Shown here in pieces: positions 36,016 to 45,318 of a stretch of DNA of 64,000 nt; position 1 is the first letter of the stretch, and every line of letters begins with the position of its first letter. The notes under the pieces are model-generated. The model was given only the letters and a program-made list of their open reading frames with translations, was not told the origin of the DNA and did not search any database. Source of the stretch: Frigoribacterium sp. PhB24. Its GTDB lineage: Bacteria > Actinomycetota > Actinomycetes > Actinomycetales > Microbacteriaceae. The stretch is taken from contig NZ_RKIC01000015.1 in assembly GCF_003755185.1 (NCBI RefSeq), positions 34,957-98,956 of the forward strand. Direction: 5' to 3'. The position numbers and the translations under genes are program-made.

Positions 36016-36645
36016 TCAGCCGAACAACGTCGGCAGCAGCAGCGGGAACACCACCACGATCGTGGTCGCGACCACGATGTAGTTGAGCACCGGCAGCACC
36101 CACGAGTAGGGCAGGAACCGTGCCGCCGCCCGCTGCAACGGCCCCTCGGGCACGGTCACGCCGCGGGCGAGTCCCCAGACGGTGAAGACCCAGAACAGCG
36201 GGATCGTGAGGAGCCAGACGAGCATGCACCACGGGCAGAGGGCACCGATGACGAACACCGTCTGCGTGAAGAGCCAGGTGACGAAGACCCAGGCGAGCAG
36301 GAGTCCGAGGTCGAACACCACCCAGAACCACCGCGCGAAGCGGGCTCCGGCGAGCAACCCGAGCCCCACGGCCACCGGAGCGGCGAAGCCGATCAGGCCG
36401 AGGATCGGGTTGGGGAAGCCGAAGAGCGACGCCTGCCAGCTGTTGATGACCGGGGAACAGCCCACGAACGGGTTGACGTCGCAGCCGAGCGCCGCGCCCG
36501 GGTTCTCGAGCAACCGGAACTTGTCGAGGGTGAGGGCGAAGGACCCGACCAGACCGCCGAGACCGGCGACGACGAGCAGCACGGCCGCGACGAACGGGGT
36601 GCGGCCGGTGGGCAGGGTCACGGCCCGAGGCGTCTCGACGGTCAC
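36016..36645 (-). CDS. Vitamin K epoxide reductase (VKOR) family membrane protein
   Basis: 209 residues with about five helices. The redox CPWC is in ALCPWCMLVWL; the loop cysteines are in GCDVNPFVGCSPV. Bacterial VKOR passes electrons from DsbA-like partners to menaquinone, taking the DsbB role. It is 124 nt upstream of the DsbA-like gene on the same strand, which supports that pairing. GTG start at 36645, 7 nt after GATACT (36653-36658, minus), so probably leaderless. A link to the HTTM protein 18 kb away is possible only in principle. Confidence 0.93.
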   Translation of the reverse strand: MTVETPRAVTLPTGRTPFVAAVLLVVAGLGGLVGSFALTLDKFRLLENPGAALGCDVNPFVGCSPVINSWQASLFGFPNPILGLIGFAAPVAVGLGLLAGARFARWFWVVFDLGLLLAWVFVTWLFTQTVFVIGALCPWCMLVWLLTIPLFWVFTVWGLARGVTVPEGPLQRAAARFLPYSWVLPVLNYIVVATTIVVVFPLLLPTLFG

Positions 36646-37078
36646 GGTCAGCAGTATCGCACGGGCCGTCCCGGCGTCCGCTTGACCCCGCTCGGGCCGA
36701 GGCGTGCGATAATCGAGCCAGTCGTGGGGCCCAGGCCCCGAGATCCAGGCTTACCGGGCAGTGCCGGCCGTCGTCGTCATGCGAGAGATCGCGTGGTCGA
36801 CCAGGTCGAGCGGAAACCGGGCCAGAGCGCAGGCGCTCATCGTCGGATGGCCAGTTCCGAACCAGCAAGGCGACACGAAGAACAGCACGTCGACGAACGA
36901 CACCGAGGGCGACGACCGCAGGTCGGTCGACACCCCGGGTGACCGAACGTGACGTGTCCGACAAGGCGCGCCGTGACAGGGCGCGGTGGTCAGGGACAGG
37001 TGCCACGTCACCGCCCGACCACGACACGAGAATTCCTGCCGACGGCATGGCCTCGGCGGGGCGAGGAGCGCACCGCAA
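36646..37078 (+). promoter_or_regulatory. Promoter and long 5' leader of rne
   Basis: TGCGATAAT at 36705-36713 is an extended -10 box. Transcription from about 36720 would give a leader of some 360 nt before the GTG start. The leader holds GGGGCC-CA-GGCCCC (36726-36739) and other GC hairpins and no convincing gene. RNase E controls its own mRNA through its 5' leader in E. coli; the length here suggests a similar possibility. Confidence 0.5.
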
Positions 37079-39934
37079 GTGGTGAACGACAACACAGACA
37101 ACGACGGACGTCCGAAGAAGAGAAGGGGATTGTTCGCAGGCCTCAGGGCTCGCCAGGCAGCGCTCGACGCCGCCCAGGCGACGAGCCCCGACGCGCAGCA
37201 GAGAGCGCTCCCTTCACCCGTCCGGACGACAGACGACGCCCAGGAGGCATCACCCGTGACCCACGAGACCGAGACCACCGACGATCAGGTCGCGGCCCAG
37301 GCCCCGACCTCCGACCCGGGCACCACCGACGCCGTCGCCGAGGCGTTCGTCGCCGCGGCGACCGAGCAGGCCCCGAGCGACCAGCCGACGTCCGACGAGA
37401 CGTCCTCGTCGCCGATCCCGGCGAACCTGACGACCACGACGCTCATCTTCCACGCCCCCGAGATCAGCGTCCTCCCGGCACGCCCCGGTCGTCGGCAGCG
37501 CGACGACCGCGACGACCGGTACGACGCCGACGACTCGTGGGACGACGACCGCGACGGAGACGACGACCGTGACGACCGCGAGCAGCAGCCGGCCTCGCGT
37601 CGCCGCCAGCGTGGCCGCTCGCAGGACCGCGAGGAGCGCGACTCCGAGACCCGTGGTCGCGAACGCGCCCCGCGTCAGGCCGAGCTCATCACCGAGCCCC
37701 AGCGCATCAAGGGCTCGACGCGTCTCGAGGCGAAGAAGCAACGCCGTCGTGACGGCCGCGACGCGGGTCGCCGACGCACCGTCATCACCGAGGCCGAGTT
37801 CCTCGCTCGCCGCGAGAGCGTCGACCGGAAGATGATCGTCCGTTCGTCGGGCGACCGCATCGAGATCGGCGTGATGGAAGACGGCACCCTGGCCGAGCAC
37901 TACGTCGCCAAGGCCCAGAACGTCTCGCTCATCGGCAACGTGTACCTGGGGCGCGTGCAGAACGTCCTGCCCAGCATGGAAGCCGCCTTCGTCGACATCG
38001 GTCGCGGTCGCAACGCCGTCCTGTACTCGGGCGAGGTCGACTGGGACTCGCTGTCGACGGGCAACCAGCCCCGCCGCATCGAACTGGCCCTCAAGCCCGG
38101 CGACCGCGTGCTCGTCCAGGTCACGAAGGACCCGGTCGGCCACAAGGGCGCCCGTCTCACCAGCCAGATCTCGCTGCCGGGCCGCTACCTCGTGTACGTC
38201 CCGAACGGTTCGATGAACGGCATCAGCCGCAAGCTGCCCGACACCGAGCGCGCGCGCCTCAAGAAGATCCTGAAAGAGGCCCTGCCCGAGAACACCGGCG
38301 TGATCGTGCGCACGGCGGCCGAGGGGGCGACCGAAGAGCAGCTGACCCTCGACGTCAAGCGCCTCACGAACCAGTGGGCCGACATCGAGAAGAAGGTCGC
38401 GGCGGGCAACGCCCCGAACCAGCTGCACTCCGAGCCCGACCTGCTGATCAAGATCGTGCGCGACGTCTTCAACGAGGACTTCCACGAGATGGTCATCGAC
38501 GGCGACGAGGCCTTCGAGACGCTGCAGTCGTACCTCTCGGCCGTTGCTCCCGACCTCATGGACCGCGTCAAGCGCTACGAGGGCGACAAGGACGCGTTCG
38601 ACGAGTACCGCCTCAACGAGCAGATCGAGAAGGCGCTCGACCGCAAGGTCTGGCTGCCCTCGGGCGGCTCGCTCGTCATCGACCGCACCGAGGCGATGAC
38701 CGTCGTCGACGTCAACACCGGCAAGTTCGTCGGCTCGGGGGGAAACCTCGAGGAGACCGTCACCAAGAACAACCTCGAGGCCGCCGAAGAGATCGTCCGT
38801 CAGCTCCGTCTGCGAGACATCGGCGGCATCATCGTCGTCGACTTCATCGACATGGTGCTCGAATCCAACCGCGACCTCGTGTTGCGTCGCCTGGTCGAGT
38901 GCCTGAGCCGTGACCGCACCAAGCACCAGGTGGCCGAGGTCACCTCGCTCGGGCTGGTCCAGATGACGCGCAAGAAGCTCGGCCTCGGCCTGGCCGAGTC
39001 GTTCTCCGAGGCCGGCAGCGCCGCCCGCGTGCAAGAGCAGCAGCCCCGCAAGGGCGGCCAACAGGGTGACCGCCGACGCGGCGGCCAGGCCGGCGGTCCG
39101 GGCAAGTCGGGTGGCAACGGCCACAACACCGGCGCCGGCGCCGGCACCGCTCCGCAGTCCGGTCGTGGCGGCCCCTCGTCGCCGACCGGTGGAGCGCACC
39201 CCACGACGGGCACCCACGCCATCACCGACGACGTGAAGAACGCCCTCTCGCGCATCGCGGCGAGCACCATCGCCCACGCCGAAGAAGGCGGCCCCAAAGA
39301 CGACGACGCGGCCAGCCAGGCCGCGGCGGCGGTCGAGGCCGCCATCGACGCCGCGGCAGCGAGCGCCACGAAGGCCGAGCCGGCCACCGACGCGTCGACC
39401 GACGCGGGCGACGAGGGCCGTCGCGGCCGCTCCGGTCGCAAGGGTCGTCGTGGCTCGTCACGCGCGCAGCGCGAAGCCGGCGAGTCGACCGACGAGGCGG
39501 CACCCGCCGAACCGGCGACGCCTGATGCGACCGTCGGCGTGATCGAGGTCCCGGCGGCGGCACCGGCCGAGCGACCGGCCGCCACCGCGAGCGCGTCCGT
39601 CGACGAACCCACGGAGGCGCGGGTCGAGAAGACCACGGAGCGTCGCCGTTCGTCGGCCACGGTCTCGACCCCGGACGCCACGGTCGCGATCCTCGACATC
39701 CCGGTGGCGACCACGCAGCGCGAGCCGCGTCGGATCAGCAGCCAGGACGCCGAGCAGCTCCTCGACTCGGTGCTGGGCGCGTTGCCCGAACCGAAGCAGC
39801 CCGGACAGGGACGCTCGCGCTCGCGCCGCGCCTCCAGCCAGGGCACGACCGCGGCGGCTCCTGCCGAGCCGGCGACGGCCGGCGAGTCCGGTCCGTTCAT
39901 CCTCGGCGTGGGGGTCAGCTCCGACGATCTGTGA
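37079..39934 (+). CDS. rne: Ribonuclease E/G family endoribonuclease
   Basis: 951 residues. A disordered acidic/basic N-terminal extension of about 240 residues is followed by the S1 RNA-binding domain (VSLIGNVYLGRVQNVLPSMEAAFVDIG, read in two parts, near 280-340) and the DNase I-like catalytic core, where MTVVDVNTG (about 540-548) and VVDFIDM give the metal-binding aspartates. A Gly- and Ala-rich low-complexity tail follows. The CxxC zinc-link usually found after QMTRKK is missing: the sequence reads ESFSEAGSAARV. It initiates mRNA decay and processes rRNA. Start GTG 37079, AGGAG 10 nt upstream. Confidence 0.92.
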   Translation: MVNDNTDNDGRPKKRRGLFAGLRARQAALDAAQATSPDAQQRALPSPVRTTDDAQEASPVTHETETTDDQVAAQAPTSDPGTTDAVAEAFVAAATEQAPSDQPTSDETSSSPIPANLTTTTLIFHAPEISVLPARPGRRQRDDRDDRYDADDSWDDDRDGDDDRDDREQQPASRRRQRGRSQDREERDSETRGRERAPRQAELITEPQRIKGSTRLEAKKQRRRDGRDAGRRRTVITEAEFLARRESVDRKMIVRSSGDRIEIGVMEDGTLAEHYVAKAQNVSLIGNVYLGRVQNVLPSMEAAFVDIGRGRNAVLYSGEVDWDSLSTGNQPRRIELALKPGDRVLVQVTKDPVGHKGARLTSQISLPGRYLVYVPNGSMNGISRKLPDTERARLKKILKEALPENTGVIVRTAAEGATEEQLTLDVKRLTNQWADIEKKVAAGNAPNQLHSEPDLLIKIVRDVFNEDFHEMVIDGDEAFETLQSYLSAVAPDLMDRVKRYEGDKDAFDEYRLNEQIEKALDRKVWLPSGGSLVIDRTEAMTVVDVNTGKFVGSGGNLEETVTKNNLEAAEEIVRQLRLRDIGGIIVVDFIDMVLESNRDLVLRRLVECLSRDRTKHQVAEVTSLGLVQMTRKKLGLGLAESFSEAGSAARVQEQQPRKGGQQGDRRRGGQAGGPGKSGGNGHNTGAGAGTAPQSGRGGPSSPTGGAHPTTGTHAITDDVKNALSRIAASTIAHAEEGGPKDDDAASQAAAAVEAAIDAAAASATKAEPATDASTDAGDEGRRGRSGRKGRRGSSRAQREAGESTDEAAPAEPATPDATVGVIEVPAAAPAERPAATASASVDEPTEARVEKTTERRRSSATVSTPDATVAILDIPVATTQREPRRISSQDAEQLLDSVLGALPEPKQPGQGRSRSRRASSQGTTAAAPAEPATAGESGPFILGVGVSSDDL

Positions 39935-39952
39935 GTCGTCTAGGGTGACTTC

Positions 39953-40759
39953 GTGCCTCTGACCCAGCCCGGAACCCCGACCGTCAGGTCGAGGTTCCGG
40001 GCTGTGTCCGTCTCGGTCTCGGGGCCCGAGGGGCGCGAGCGTCTGCTCGTCGCGGCCACGGCCCTCGTGGTCGTGCTGGTCGCCCGCTTCGTCCTCGGGC
40101 TCGTGGCGCTCGTCGGCTCCGCCGTCGGGTTCTCGGTGACGGCGTTCCCGAGCGGCTTCGTCGCGACGCCCGTCGGACAGTTCCTCGGCAGCTTCGTCTT
40201 CTATCCCTTCCCGTTCTACGTCGCCGCGTTCGTCGTGCTCGCCGCCGTGCGGCCGCTCACGCCGCGGTCCGACCTCCGCACGGTGGTCCGCAACGCGGTG
40301 GTCGCGGGCATCGTCGGCACCGTCGCGTTGGCGGTCGTCGGCATCGTCCCCGGCATCGTGCTCTCGATCAGTGGCGGCACCTGGGTGAACCTGGCGCTCT
40401 ACCTGACGACCATCCCCCTGTCGGCCGGCATCGTCGACACGGCCCTGCTCGTCGCCGGGGCGGTGCTCGCCCGACTGTGGCTGGGTGGCGGAGACGGCGA
40501 CGAGGTCTGGGCGGTCGAACCCGCGCCTCGGGTCGTCGAGGCCGAGCCGGCGGACGACGCGACGGACCTCGTCGACGACGCCGCGCCTCCTGCCCCCGGT
40601 GGCGCGCGCGCCGGCCGTGTCCCGACGGGCGTCGCCGGCGGGCCGTCGGCACCCGCCGTCCCGCCCGAGCGTCCCGTCGTGCCGGCGCACCCGGCACCCG
40701 CCCCGGACGACTGGTCGCGTTTCGCGCCCCCGGACGGCCCGAGCGAGGACGAGCGGTGA
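39953..40759 (+). CDS. Multi-pass membrane protein with Pro-rich tail, function unknown
   Basis: 268 residues. Three or four hydrophobic helices between residues 28 and 185, then about 80 residues of Ala/Pro/Asp-rich disordered tail ending in DDWSRFAPPDGPSEDER. I do not recognise the family. GTG start at 39953 comes exactly 6 nt after TAGGGT (39941-39946), so the gene is probably leaderless and separately promoted from rne, whose stop is 18 nt back. It overlaps the permease gene (GTGA), which suggests a shared task in the membrane. Confidence 0.7.
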   Translation: MPLTQPGTPTVRSRFRAVSVSVSGPEGRERLLVAATALVVVLVARFVLGLVALVGSAVGFSVTAFPSGFVATPVGQFLGSFVFYPFPFYVAAFVVLAAVRPLTPRSDLRTVVRNAVVAGIVGTVALAVVGIVPGIVLSISGGTWVNLALYLTTIPLSAGIVDTALLVAGAVLARLWLGGGDGDEVWAVEPAPRVVEAEPADDATDLVDDAAPPAPGGARAGRVPTGVAGGPSAPAVPPERPVVPAHPAPAPDDWSRFAPPDGPSEDER

Positions 40760-41808
40760 GCGCTCCCGTCCGGGAGCGCTCAGACCTCGCCGGGCACGAC
40801 GCCGGCCGTCGTGCGCGCCGCGCGCCGTCGCGCGTCCCACTGCTCGTCGCCGGCGGGCTCGTGCTCGCCGTGCTCGTGGCCGTCCGCGTCGCCTCGCCCC
40901 TGCTCGGCCCCGGTCTGCTGCCGAACGCCCTCCAGGACTTCGTCACGCTGACCATCAGCGTCATCGTCGAGTCGATGCCGTTCGTCCTGCTCGGCATCGT
41001 GCTGTCGATCATCGTGCAGGAGTGGCTGCCCCAGGCGTTCTTCTCGTCGTGGCTGCCGAGGCGGGGGCTGCCCCGTCGGGCCGTGATCTCGTTCCTCGGC
41101 ATGTTCCTCCCCGTGTGCGAGTGCGGCAACGTGCCGCTGGCGCGGGGGCTCGTGCTCAAAGGCTTCACGGTGTCGGAATCCATGACGTTCCTGCTCGCGG
41201 CGCCGATCCTCAACCCGATCACGATCATCACCACGCACCAGGCGTTCGGGTGGGACAACGGCATTCTCGTCGCCCGGCTGATCGGCGGGTTCGTGATCGC
41301 GAACCTGATCGGCTGGCTGTTCAGCAAGCACCCGAACCAGCAGAGCCTGCTCACGTCCTCGTTCGCGGCCGAATGCCGCGTCGACGACGGGCACGGGCAC
41401 GGGCGGGGCCGCACGGCGAAGAGCGTCGACCTGTTCCGTCGCGAGATGTCGACGATGATGCCGGCGCTCTTCATCGGCGCGGCCGTCGCCGGCGCGATCC
41501 AGACGATCGTGCCCCGGTCGGTGCTCGTGACGCTCGGCAGCAATCCCGTCTGGTCGGTGCTGGCGATGATGGTGTTGGCCTTCGTCATCTCGATCTGCTC
41601 GAACGTCGACGCGTTCTTCGTGTTGCCGTTCGCCTCGACCTTCATGCCCGGCGGCATCGCCGCCTTCCTCGTCTTCGGTCCGATCATCGACGTCAAGATG
41701 CTCGCCCTGCTGCGGACGACCTACACGCCCAAGGTGCTCGGGCAGGTCACCCTCGTGGTGGCCCTGACGAGCGCCGCGATCGGACTGGTGGTCAACTATG
41801 TCGCCTAG
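40756..41808 (+). CDS. Permease of the UPF0718/DUF318 (YcgR-like) family
   Basis: 350 residues, eight or so helices in two halves. Family signatures are FLPVCECGNVPLARGL in the first half and ISICSNVDAFFVLPFAS in the second, with Cys residues placed inside the membrane. Such permeases occur with TIGR03943 proteins, as here, and are thought to move metals or small solutes; nobody has settled the substrate as far as I know. A His-rich loop with DDGHGHGRGR separates the halves. Coupled to the genes on both sides by overlaps (GTGA and 11 bp). Confidence 0.85.
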   Translation: MSAPVRERSDLAGHDAGRRARRAPSRVPLLVAGGLVLAVLVAVRVASPLLGPGLLPNALQDFVTLTISVIVESMPFVLLGIVLSIIVQEWLPQAFFSSWLPRRGLPRRAVISFLGMFLPVCECGNVPLARGLVLKGFTVSESMTFLLAAPILNPITIITTHQAFGWDNGILVARLIGGFVIANLIGWLFSKHPNQQSLLTSSFAAECRVDDGHGHGRGRTAKSVDLFRREMSTMMPALFIGAAVAGAIQTIVPRSVLVTLGSNPVWSVLAMMVLAFVISICSNVDAFFVLPFASTFMPGGIAAFLVFGPIIDVKMLALLRTTYTPKVLGQVTLVVALTSAAIGLVVNYVA

Positions 41809-42694
41809 CCCTGCTCCCGGCCCCTGGCGCCGACTGCTCGACCGGTGGCAGGGGGTGCTGCTGACGCTCGTCGTCGGCGTCGCCACCCTCTGGCTCGCCG
41901 CGACCGGTCAACTCGTGCTGTACATCCACCCCCGGTACGACGTCTTCACGGTCGTGATGATCGGCATCGGCATGCTGCTTTCGCTCGCCACGCTCGCGTT
42001 CTCGCCCGTCCGGGGCGACGACGAGGGTGACCACGCGGGCCACGACCACGCGGGCCACGACCACGCGGGCCTGGACCACGACGGGCGGCTCGACGCGTCC
42101 GACGTGCCCGCGGTCGAGGACGGCCTCCGCCCCCGTCGACGTCGGCCGCTGGCCACGGGCGCCCGCCGTCTGGCCTTCTCGGCCGGCGTCGTCGTCACGG
42201 CTGCGATCGCGATCGCCGTCGTCGCCGTGCCGCCGGCCACGCTCACCAGTGCCACCGCCGGCCAGCGCGACGTCAACTCGTCGACCGCGGCGCTCGACCG
42301 CACGTCCGTGGCCGACGCGACCAGCGCCTCCTCGGACGCCTACCGGTCGTTCAGCGTCCTCGACTGGGCGGGACTGCTGCGACAGACCACCGACCTCGCC
42401 TTCTACGAGGGCAAGACCGCCGACATCGTCGGGTTCGTCACACCGTCCGACACCGATCCCGACGACGTGTTCTACGTCTCGCGCTTCGTCATCACGTGCT
42501 GCGCCGTCGACGCCCAGCCCGTCGGCGTCCCCGTCTACCTGCCGGGTTGGCAGGACCAGGTCGCCGCGGACGACTGGGTCGAGGTGACCGGGGGTTTCGA
42601 CACGAACCGCAGCAGCTCGAGCCAGGACCCCGTCGCCCTCGTGCCGGACGACGTCACCACCGTGGGACAGCCCAGTGACCCGTACCTCTACTGA
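41798..42694 (+). CDS. TIGR03943-type (YcgQ-like) permease subunit with His-rich loop
   Basis: 298 residues. Two N-terminal helices, a metal-binding-looking loop with repeated HAGHD units (near 79-96), a third helix (GVVVTAAIAIAVVAV), then an extracytoplasmic domain with RFVITCCAVDAQPVGVPVY, which is the family signature. It overlaps the permease gene by 11 bp and is surely its partner. The His/Asp loop suggests zinc, copper or cobalt handling. No metal regulator site was recognised upstream. Confidence 0.87.
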   Translation: MSPSPAPGPWRRLLDRWQGVLLTLVVGVATLWLAATGQLVLYIHPRYDVFTVVMIGIGMLLSLATLAFSPVRGDDEGDHAGHDHAGHDHAGLDHDGRLDASDVPAVEDGLRPRRRRPLATGARRLAFSAGVVVTAAIAIAVVAVPPATLTSATAGQRDVNSSTAALDRTSVADATSASSDAYRSFSVLDWAGLLRQTTDLAFYEGKTADIVGFVTPSDTDPDDVFYVSRFVITCCAVDAQPVGVPVYLPGWQDQVAADDWVEVTGGFDTNRSSSSQDPVALVPDDVTTVGQPSDPYLY

Positions 42695-44135
42695 GGACGG
42701 GCGGAACCGGGGCGCGATGCGAGGGAGCACCCCGGACCCGTTCGCCTCGGACCCCGTGTTCCTCACCGAGGACGACGCCCGCGACGCCCAGGCCCGCTGG
42801 CGCACCCGGTGGGTCGCCGTCGTGACCGTCCTCGCGGTGGTCTGTGCCGCCTTCGTCGGGCTGACGTACTTCCAGGGGCCGAGGACGTCGGACACGCAGG
42901 TCGACGCCACCGCCGCGGTCGAGCGTCCGGGCCAGCAGCTGAGGGTGTTCGCCAACCAGGCGCTCGCGCACGTCGACGCCTCGCAGGTGGTCGTGACCCC
43001 CGCGACGGCGTTCACGGTCCAGACCTCCGGCGACGTGGTCGCGGTGACGTTCACCGACCGGCTCGACTACGCGACCGACTACCACGTGCGCGTCGACGGC
43101 GTCTCGAGCGTCTACCAACGGCAGACCTCGACCCTGGAGGCCCGGTTCAGCACGCCCGCGGCCACGCTGTACCGGCTCGTGCGGGGCACGGGCGGGGCCG
43201 ACGACCGCATCGAACGGGCCGGGCTCCGGGACTCCGACCGCGCGATCGTCTGGTCGGCTCCGAGGATTCAGGCCTACGAGGTGTTCGACTCGGCGGTCGC
43301 CGTCGTCACGGACGACGGGACACAGAGCAGCCTCAGCCTCGTGTCGCTCGACGGGGCCGCCGTCGAGACCCTGCCCGTCCCCGACCAGCCCGGCCTGATC
43401 ACGCGCTTCGCGGCCGACCGCGCCACCACGACGCTGGCGTTCTCGTTCCGGCCGACGGGCTCGGACGTCGAGACGCTCTACACGTTGCCCCTGCAGGGGG
43501 AGCGGGCGGTGGCCCCGGTCCTCGCCCTCTCGGGGCAGCCCGTCGAACCGGCCGACTGGGCGTTCGTCCCCGGCGAGGACGACGTCGTCGTGCAGGCCCT
43601 CGACGACTCGGTGAGCGTCATCGACCTCTCGGGCGTCGACCCCGTGCGACCCGTGGGCACGTACTCCCTGCTGCAGGGCGTCTCGCTCGACGGGACGACC
43701 CTGGTCGCCGCGTCGAGCATCGCGTCGATGGTCGTGGACCTCGCCACCGGCGACGAACGCCCTCGGGCACCCGCCCCGGTCGACGGGGTCCTGCCCTTCG
43801 CCGGGCCCCTCGTGGCCCTCGACGCGTCCCATGTGGTGCAGCAGGTGTCGGTTCCGTCCGACGACGGAGCGACCTACCGCACGCTGGTCGTCGCGGACGA
43901 CGGTGCCACCTCGCGGACGCTCTGGCAGCCTCCGAGCGCCTCCGGCGTCATCGAGGGCTTCGACGTCTCTCCGAACGGGCAGTACCTGGCGGTGCAGTCG
44001 GTCGGGGACGCGACCACGCCGACGGACTACTCGTACACGATCGATCCCGTCGCCGACGGGGTCACGACCACGATCGTCGACATCGCGTCGGGCTCGGTCG
44101 TGGCCAGCTACGAGGGCTTCGACACGACCTGGTGA
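42675..44135 (+). CDS. Membrane-anchored protein with beta-propeller-like exterior domain
   Basis: 486 residues from GTG 42675 (overlapping the previous gene by 20 bp); ATG 42717 is an alternative start. One transmembrane helix (VAVVTVLAVVCAAFVGLTYF), then a short beta-sandwich and a long run of blade-like repeats (SLDGAAVETLPVP, LYTLPLQGERAV, VIDLSGVDPV, FDVSPNGQYLAVQSV), like WD40/YVTN-type propellers. It may fold on the outside as a binding or assembly platform. No enzyme residues are recognised. Last of the four-gene permease block. Confidence 0.75.
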   Translation: MTRTSTEDGRNRGAMRGSTPDPFASDPVFLTEDDARDAQARWRTRWVAVVTVLAVVCAAFVGLTYFQGPRTSDTQVDATAAVERPGQQLRVFANQALAHVDASQVVVTPATAFTVQTSGDVVAVTFTDRLDYATDYHVRVDGVSSVYQRQTSTLEARFSTPAATLYRLVRGTGGADDRIERAGLRDSDRAIVWSAPRIQAYEVFDSAVAVVTDDGTQSSLSLVSLDGAAVETLPVPDQPGLITRFAADRATTTLAFSFRPTGSDVETLYTLPLQGERAVAPVLALSGQPVEPADWAFVPGEDDVVVQALDDSVSVIDLSGVDPVRPVGTYSLLQGVSLDGTTLVAASSIASMVVDLATGDERPRAPAPVDGVLPFAGPLVALDASHVVQQVSVPSDDGATYRTLVVADDGATSRTLWQPPSASGVIEGFDVSPNGQYLAVQSVGDATTPTDYSYTIDPVADGVTTTIVDIASGSVVASYEGFDTTW

Positions 44136-44171
44136 CCGCCCGGGGCGGGGTCGCCCCGGACGGACGGATCG

Positions 44172-44447
44172 CTAGGCCGTGAGCCCGCGCTTGACCCGCT
44201 GGGACACCCGCAGTCCGCTGCGTTCGAGGCGGCGGGCGAGATCGAGCCCCGTGACGGCGACGGCGCCCCCGGCGATCAACTCGGCCCGTCGCGACTCGGG
44301 CACGTCGTAGTGGTCGTGGTCGAACCCGCGGCGGGGGATGCCGTGACGGGCGGCGAACGCGTGCAGCTCGTCGTAGGAGTCATCGCTCACCAGGTGGGCC
44401 CACAACGTGTCGTGGGCAGGCCAGACGGCCTCGTCGATCAGGATCAC
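44172..44447 (-). CDS. DUF4031 protein
   Basis: 91 residues, starting MILIDEAVWPAHDTLWAHLVSD. The wording WPAHDTLWAHLVSD and HGIPRRGFDHDHYDVPESRR is the DUF4031 pattern, a short conserved actinobacterial/proteobacterial family of unknown function. GTG start at 44447, 7 nt after TAGCAT on the minus strand (44455-44460), so probably leaderless. Divergent from rplU, convergent with the propeller gene. Confidence 0.85.
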   Translation of the reverse strand: MILIDEAVWPAHDTLWAHLVSDDSYDELHAFAARHGIPRRGFDHDHYDVPESRRAELIAGGAVAVTGLDLARRLERSGLRVSQRVKRGLTA

Positions 44448-44484
44448 GCCCTGGATGCTAGTCGTCGGCCCGGCTCCGGGCGCG

Positions 44485-44513
44485 TTGACGACCCCAGCAG
44501 CCCCCTGTACGAT
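44485..44513 (+). promoter_or_regulatory. Promoter of rplU-rpmA
   Basis: TTGACG (44485-44490), a 17-bp spacer and TACGAT (44508-44513): the best sigma-70-like promoter in the window, as expected for ribosomal protein genes. The leader to rplU is about 60 nt. Confidence 0.8.
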
Positions 44514-44580
44514 GGGCGGTTGGTGCGCGCCGGCTCGAGGTCGCGTCGTGCCGGACACCCCCAACTCTTAAGGAACAGAC

Positions 44581-44889
44581 ATGGTCTACGCAGTCGTGCG
44601 CGCCGGTGGTCGGCAGGAGAAGGTCGAGGTCGGCACGATCGTCACCCTCGATCGCCTCAAGGCCGCCGAAGGCGACGCCATCACCCTCCCCGCCGTGCTG
44701 CACGTCGACGGTGACACCGTCACCTCGGCCGCCGACGCCCTGGCGAAGATCACGGTGACCGCCGAGGTGTTGAACGACCTGCGCGGCCCGAAGATCGTCA
44801 TCCAGAACTACAAGAACAAGACCGGTTACAAGCGTCGCATGGGCTTCCGTGCCGACCTGACCCGCGTCAAGATCACCTCGATCAACTGA
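44581..44889 (+). CDS. rplU: 50S ribosomal protein L21
   Basis: 102 residues. Starts [18 protein letters not shown] and ends with the L21 signature [15 protein letters not shown]. Binds 23S rRNA with L20. TTAAGGA is the ribosome binding site. Followed 18 nt later by rpmA, its usual partner. Confidence 0.98.
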   Translation: MVYAVVRAGGRQEKVEVGTIVTLDRLKAAEGDAITLPAVLHVDGDTVTSAADALAKITVTAEVLNDLRGPKIVIQNYKNKTGYKRRMGFRADLTRVKITSIN

Positions 44890-44907
44890 GCTAGGGGCTG
44901 AGAACAC

Positions 44908-45174
44908 ATGGCACACAAAAAAGGCGCATCGTCCACCCGCAACGGTCGTGACTCGAACGCGCAGCGCCTCGGCGTGAAGCGCTTCGGCGGCCAGGTCGTC
45001 CTCGCCGGCGAGATCATCGTCCGCCAGCGCGGTACCCACTTCCACCCCGGCGTCAACGTCGGCCGCGGCGGCGACGACACCCTCTTCGCCCTCGCCCCCG
45101 GCTCGGTCGAGTTCGGTAACAAGGGCGGCCGCAAGGTCGTCAACATCGTCGCCTCCGCGACGGCGACGGTCTAG
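44908..45174 (+). CDS. rpmA: 50S ribosomal protein L27
   Basis: 88 residues. [19 protein letters not shown] is the L27 N-terminus that reaches the peptidyl-transferase centre; it begins directly with AHKKG, so there is no cleaved N-terminal extension as in Firmicutes. [21 protein letters not shown] is the core. Co-transcribed with rplU and followed by a terminator. Confidence 0.98.
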   Translation: MAHKKGASSTRNGRDSNAQRLGVKRFGGQVVLAGEIIVRQRGTHFHPGVNVGRGGDDTLFALAPGSVEFGNKGGRKVVNIVASATATV

Positions 45175-45230
45175 AGAGACCACGCGGCGTCGGCACACGA
45201 CCCGCATCGGCGGCCCCTCGAGGGTCGCAC

Positions 45231-45263
45231 CGTCTGGGGCGAGCATCCTGCTCGCCCCAGACG
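45231..45263 (+). terminator. Intrinsic terminator between rpmA and obg
   Basis: 13-bp perfect stem CGTCTGGGGCGAG / CTCGCCCCAGACG with a 7-nt loop, followed by TGTTT. It separates the L21-L27 unit from obg, which may start from TTGACC just downstream (45266-45271). Confidence 0.8.
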
Positions 45264-45318
45264 TGTTTGACCCGGGCAGCTCGCACCGGCACGCACAGAC
45301 AAAGAGATCAAGCACCTC

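Noticed and set aside
36016-36645. VKOR as part of the HTTM surface-protein system
   Set aside because: It is 16 kb or more away, has normal high-GC codon use and is paired with a DsbA-like gene, so the disulfide pathway explains it.
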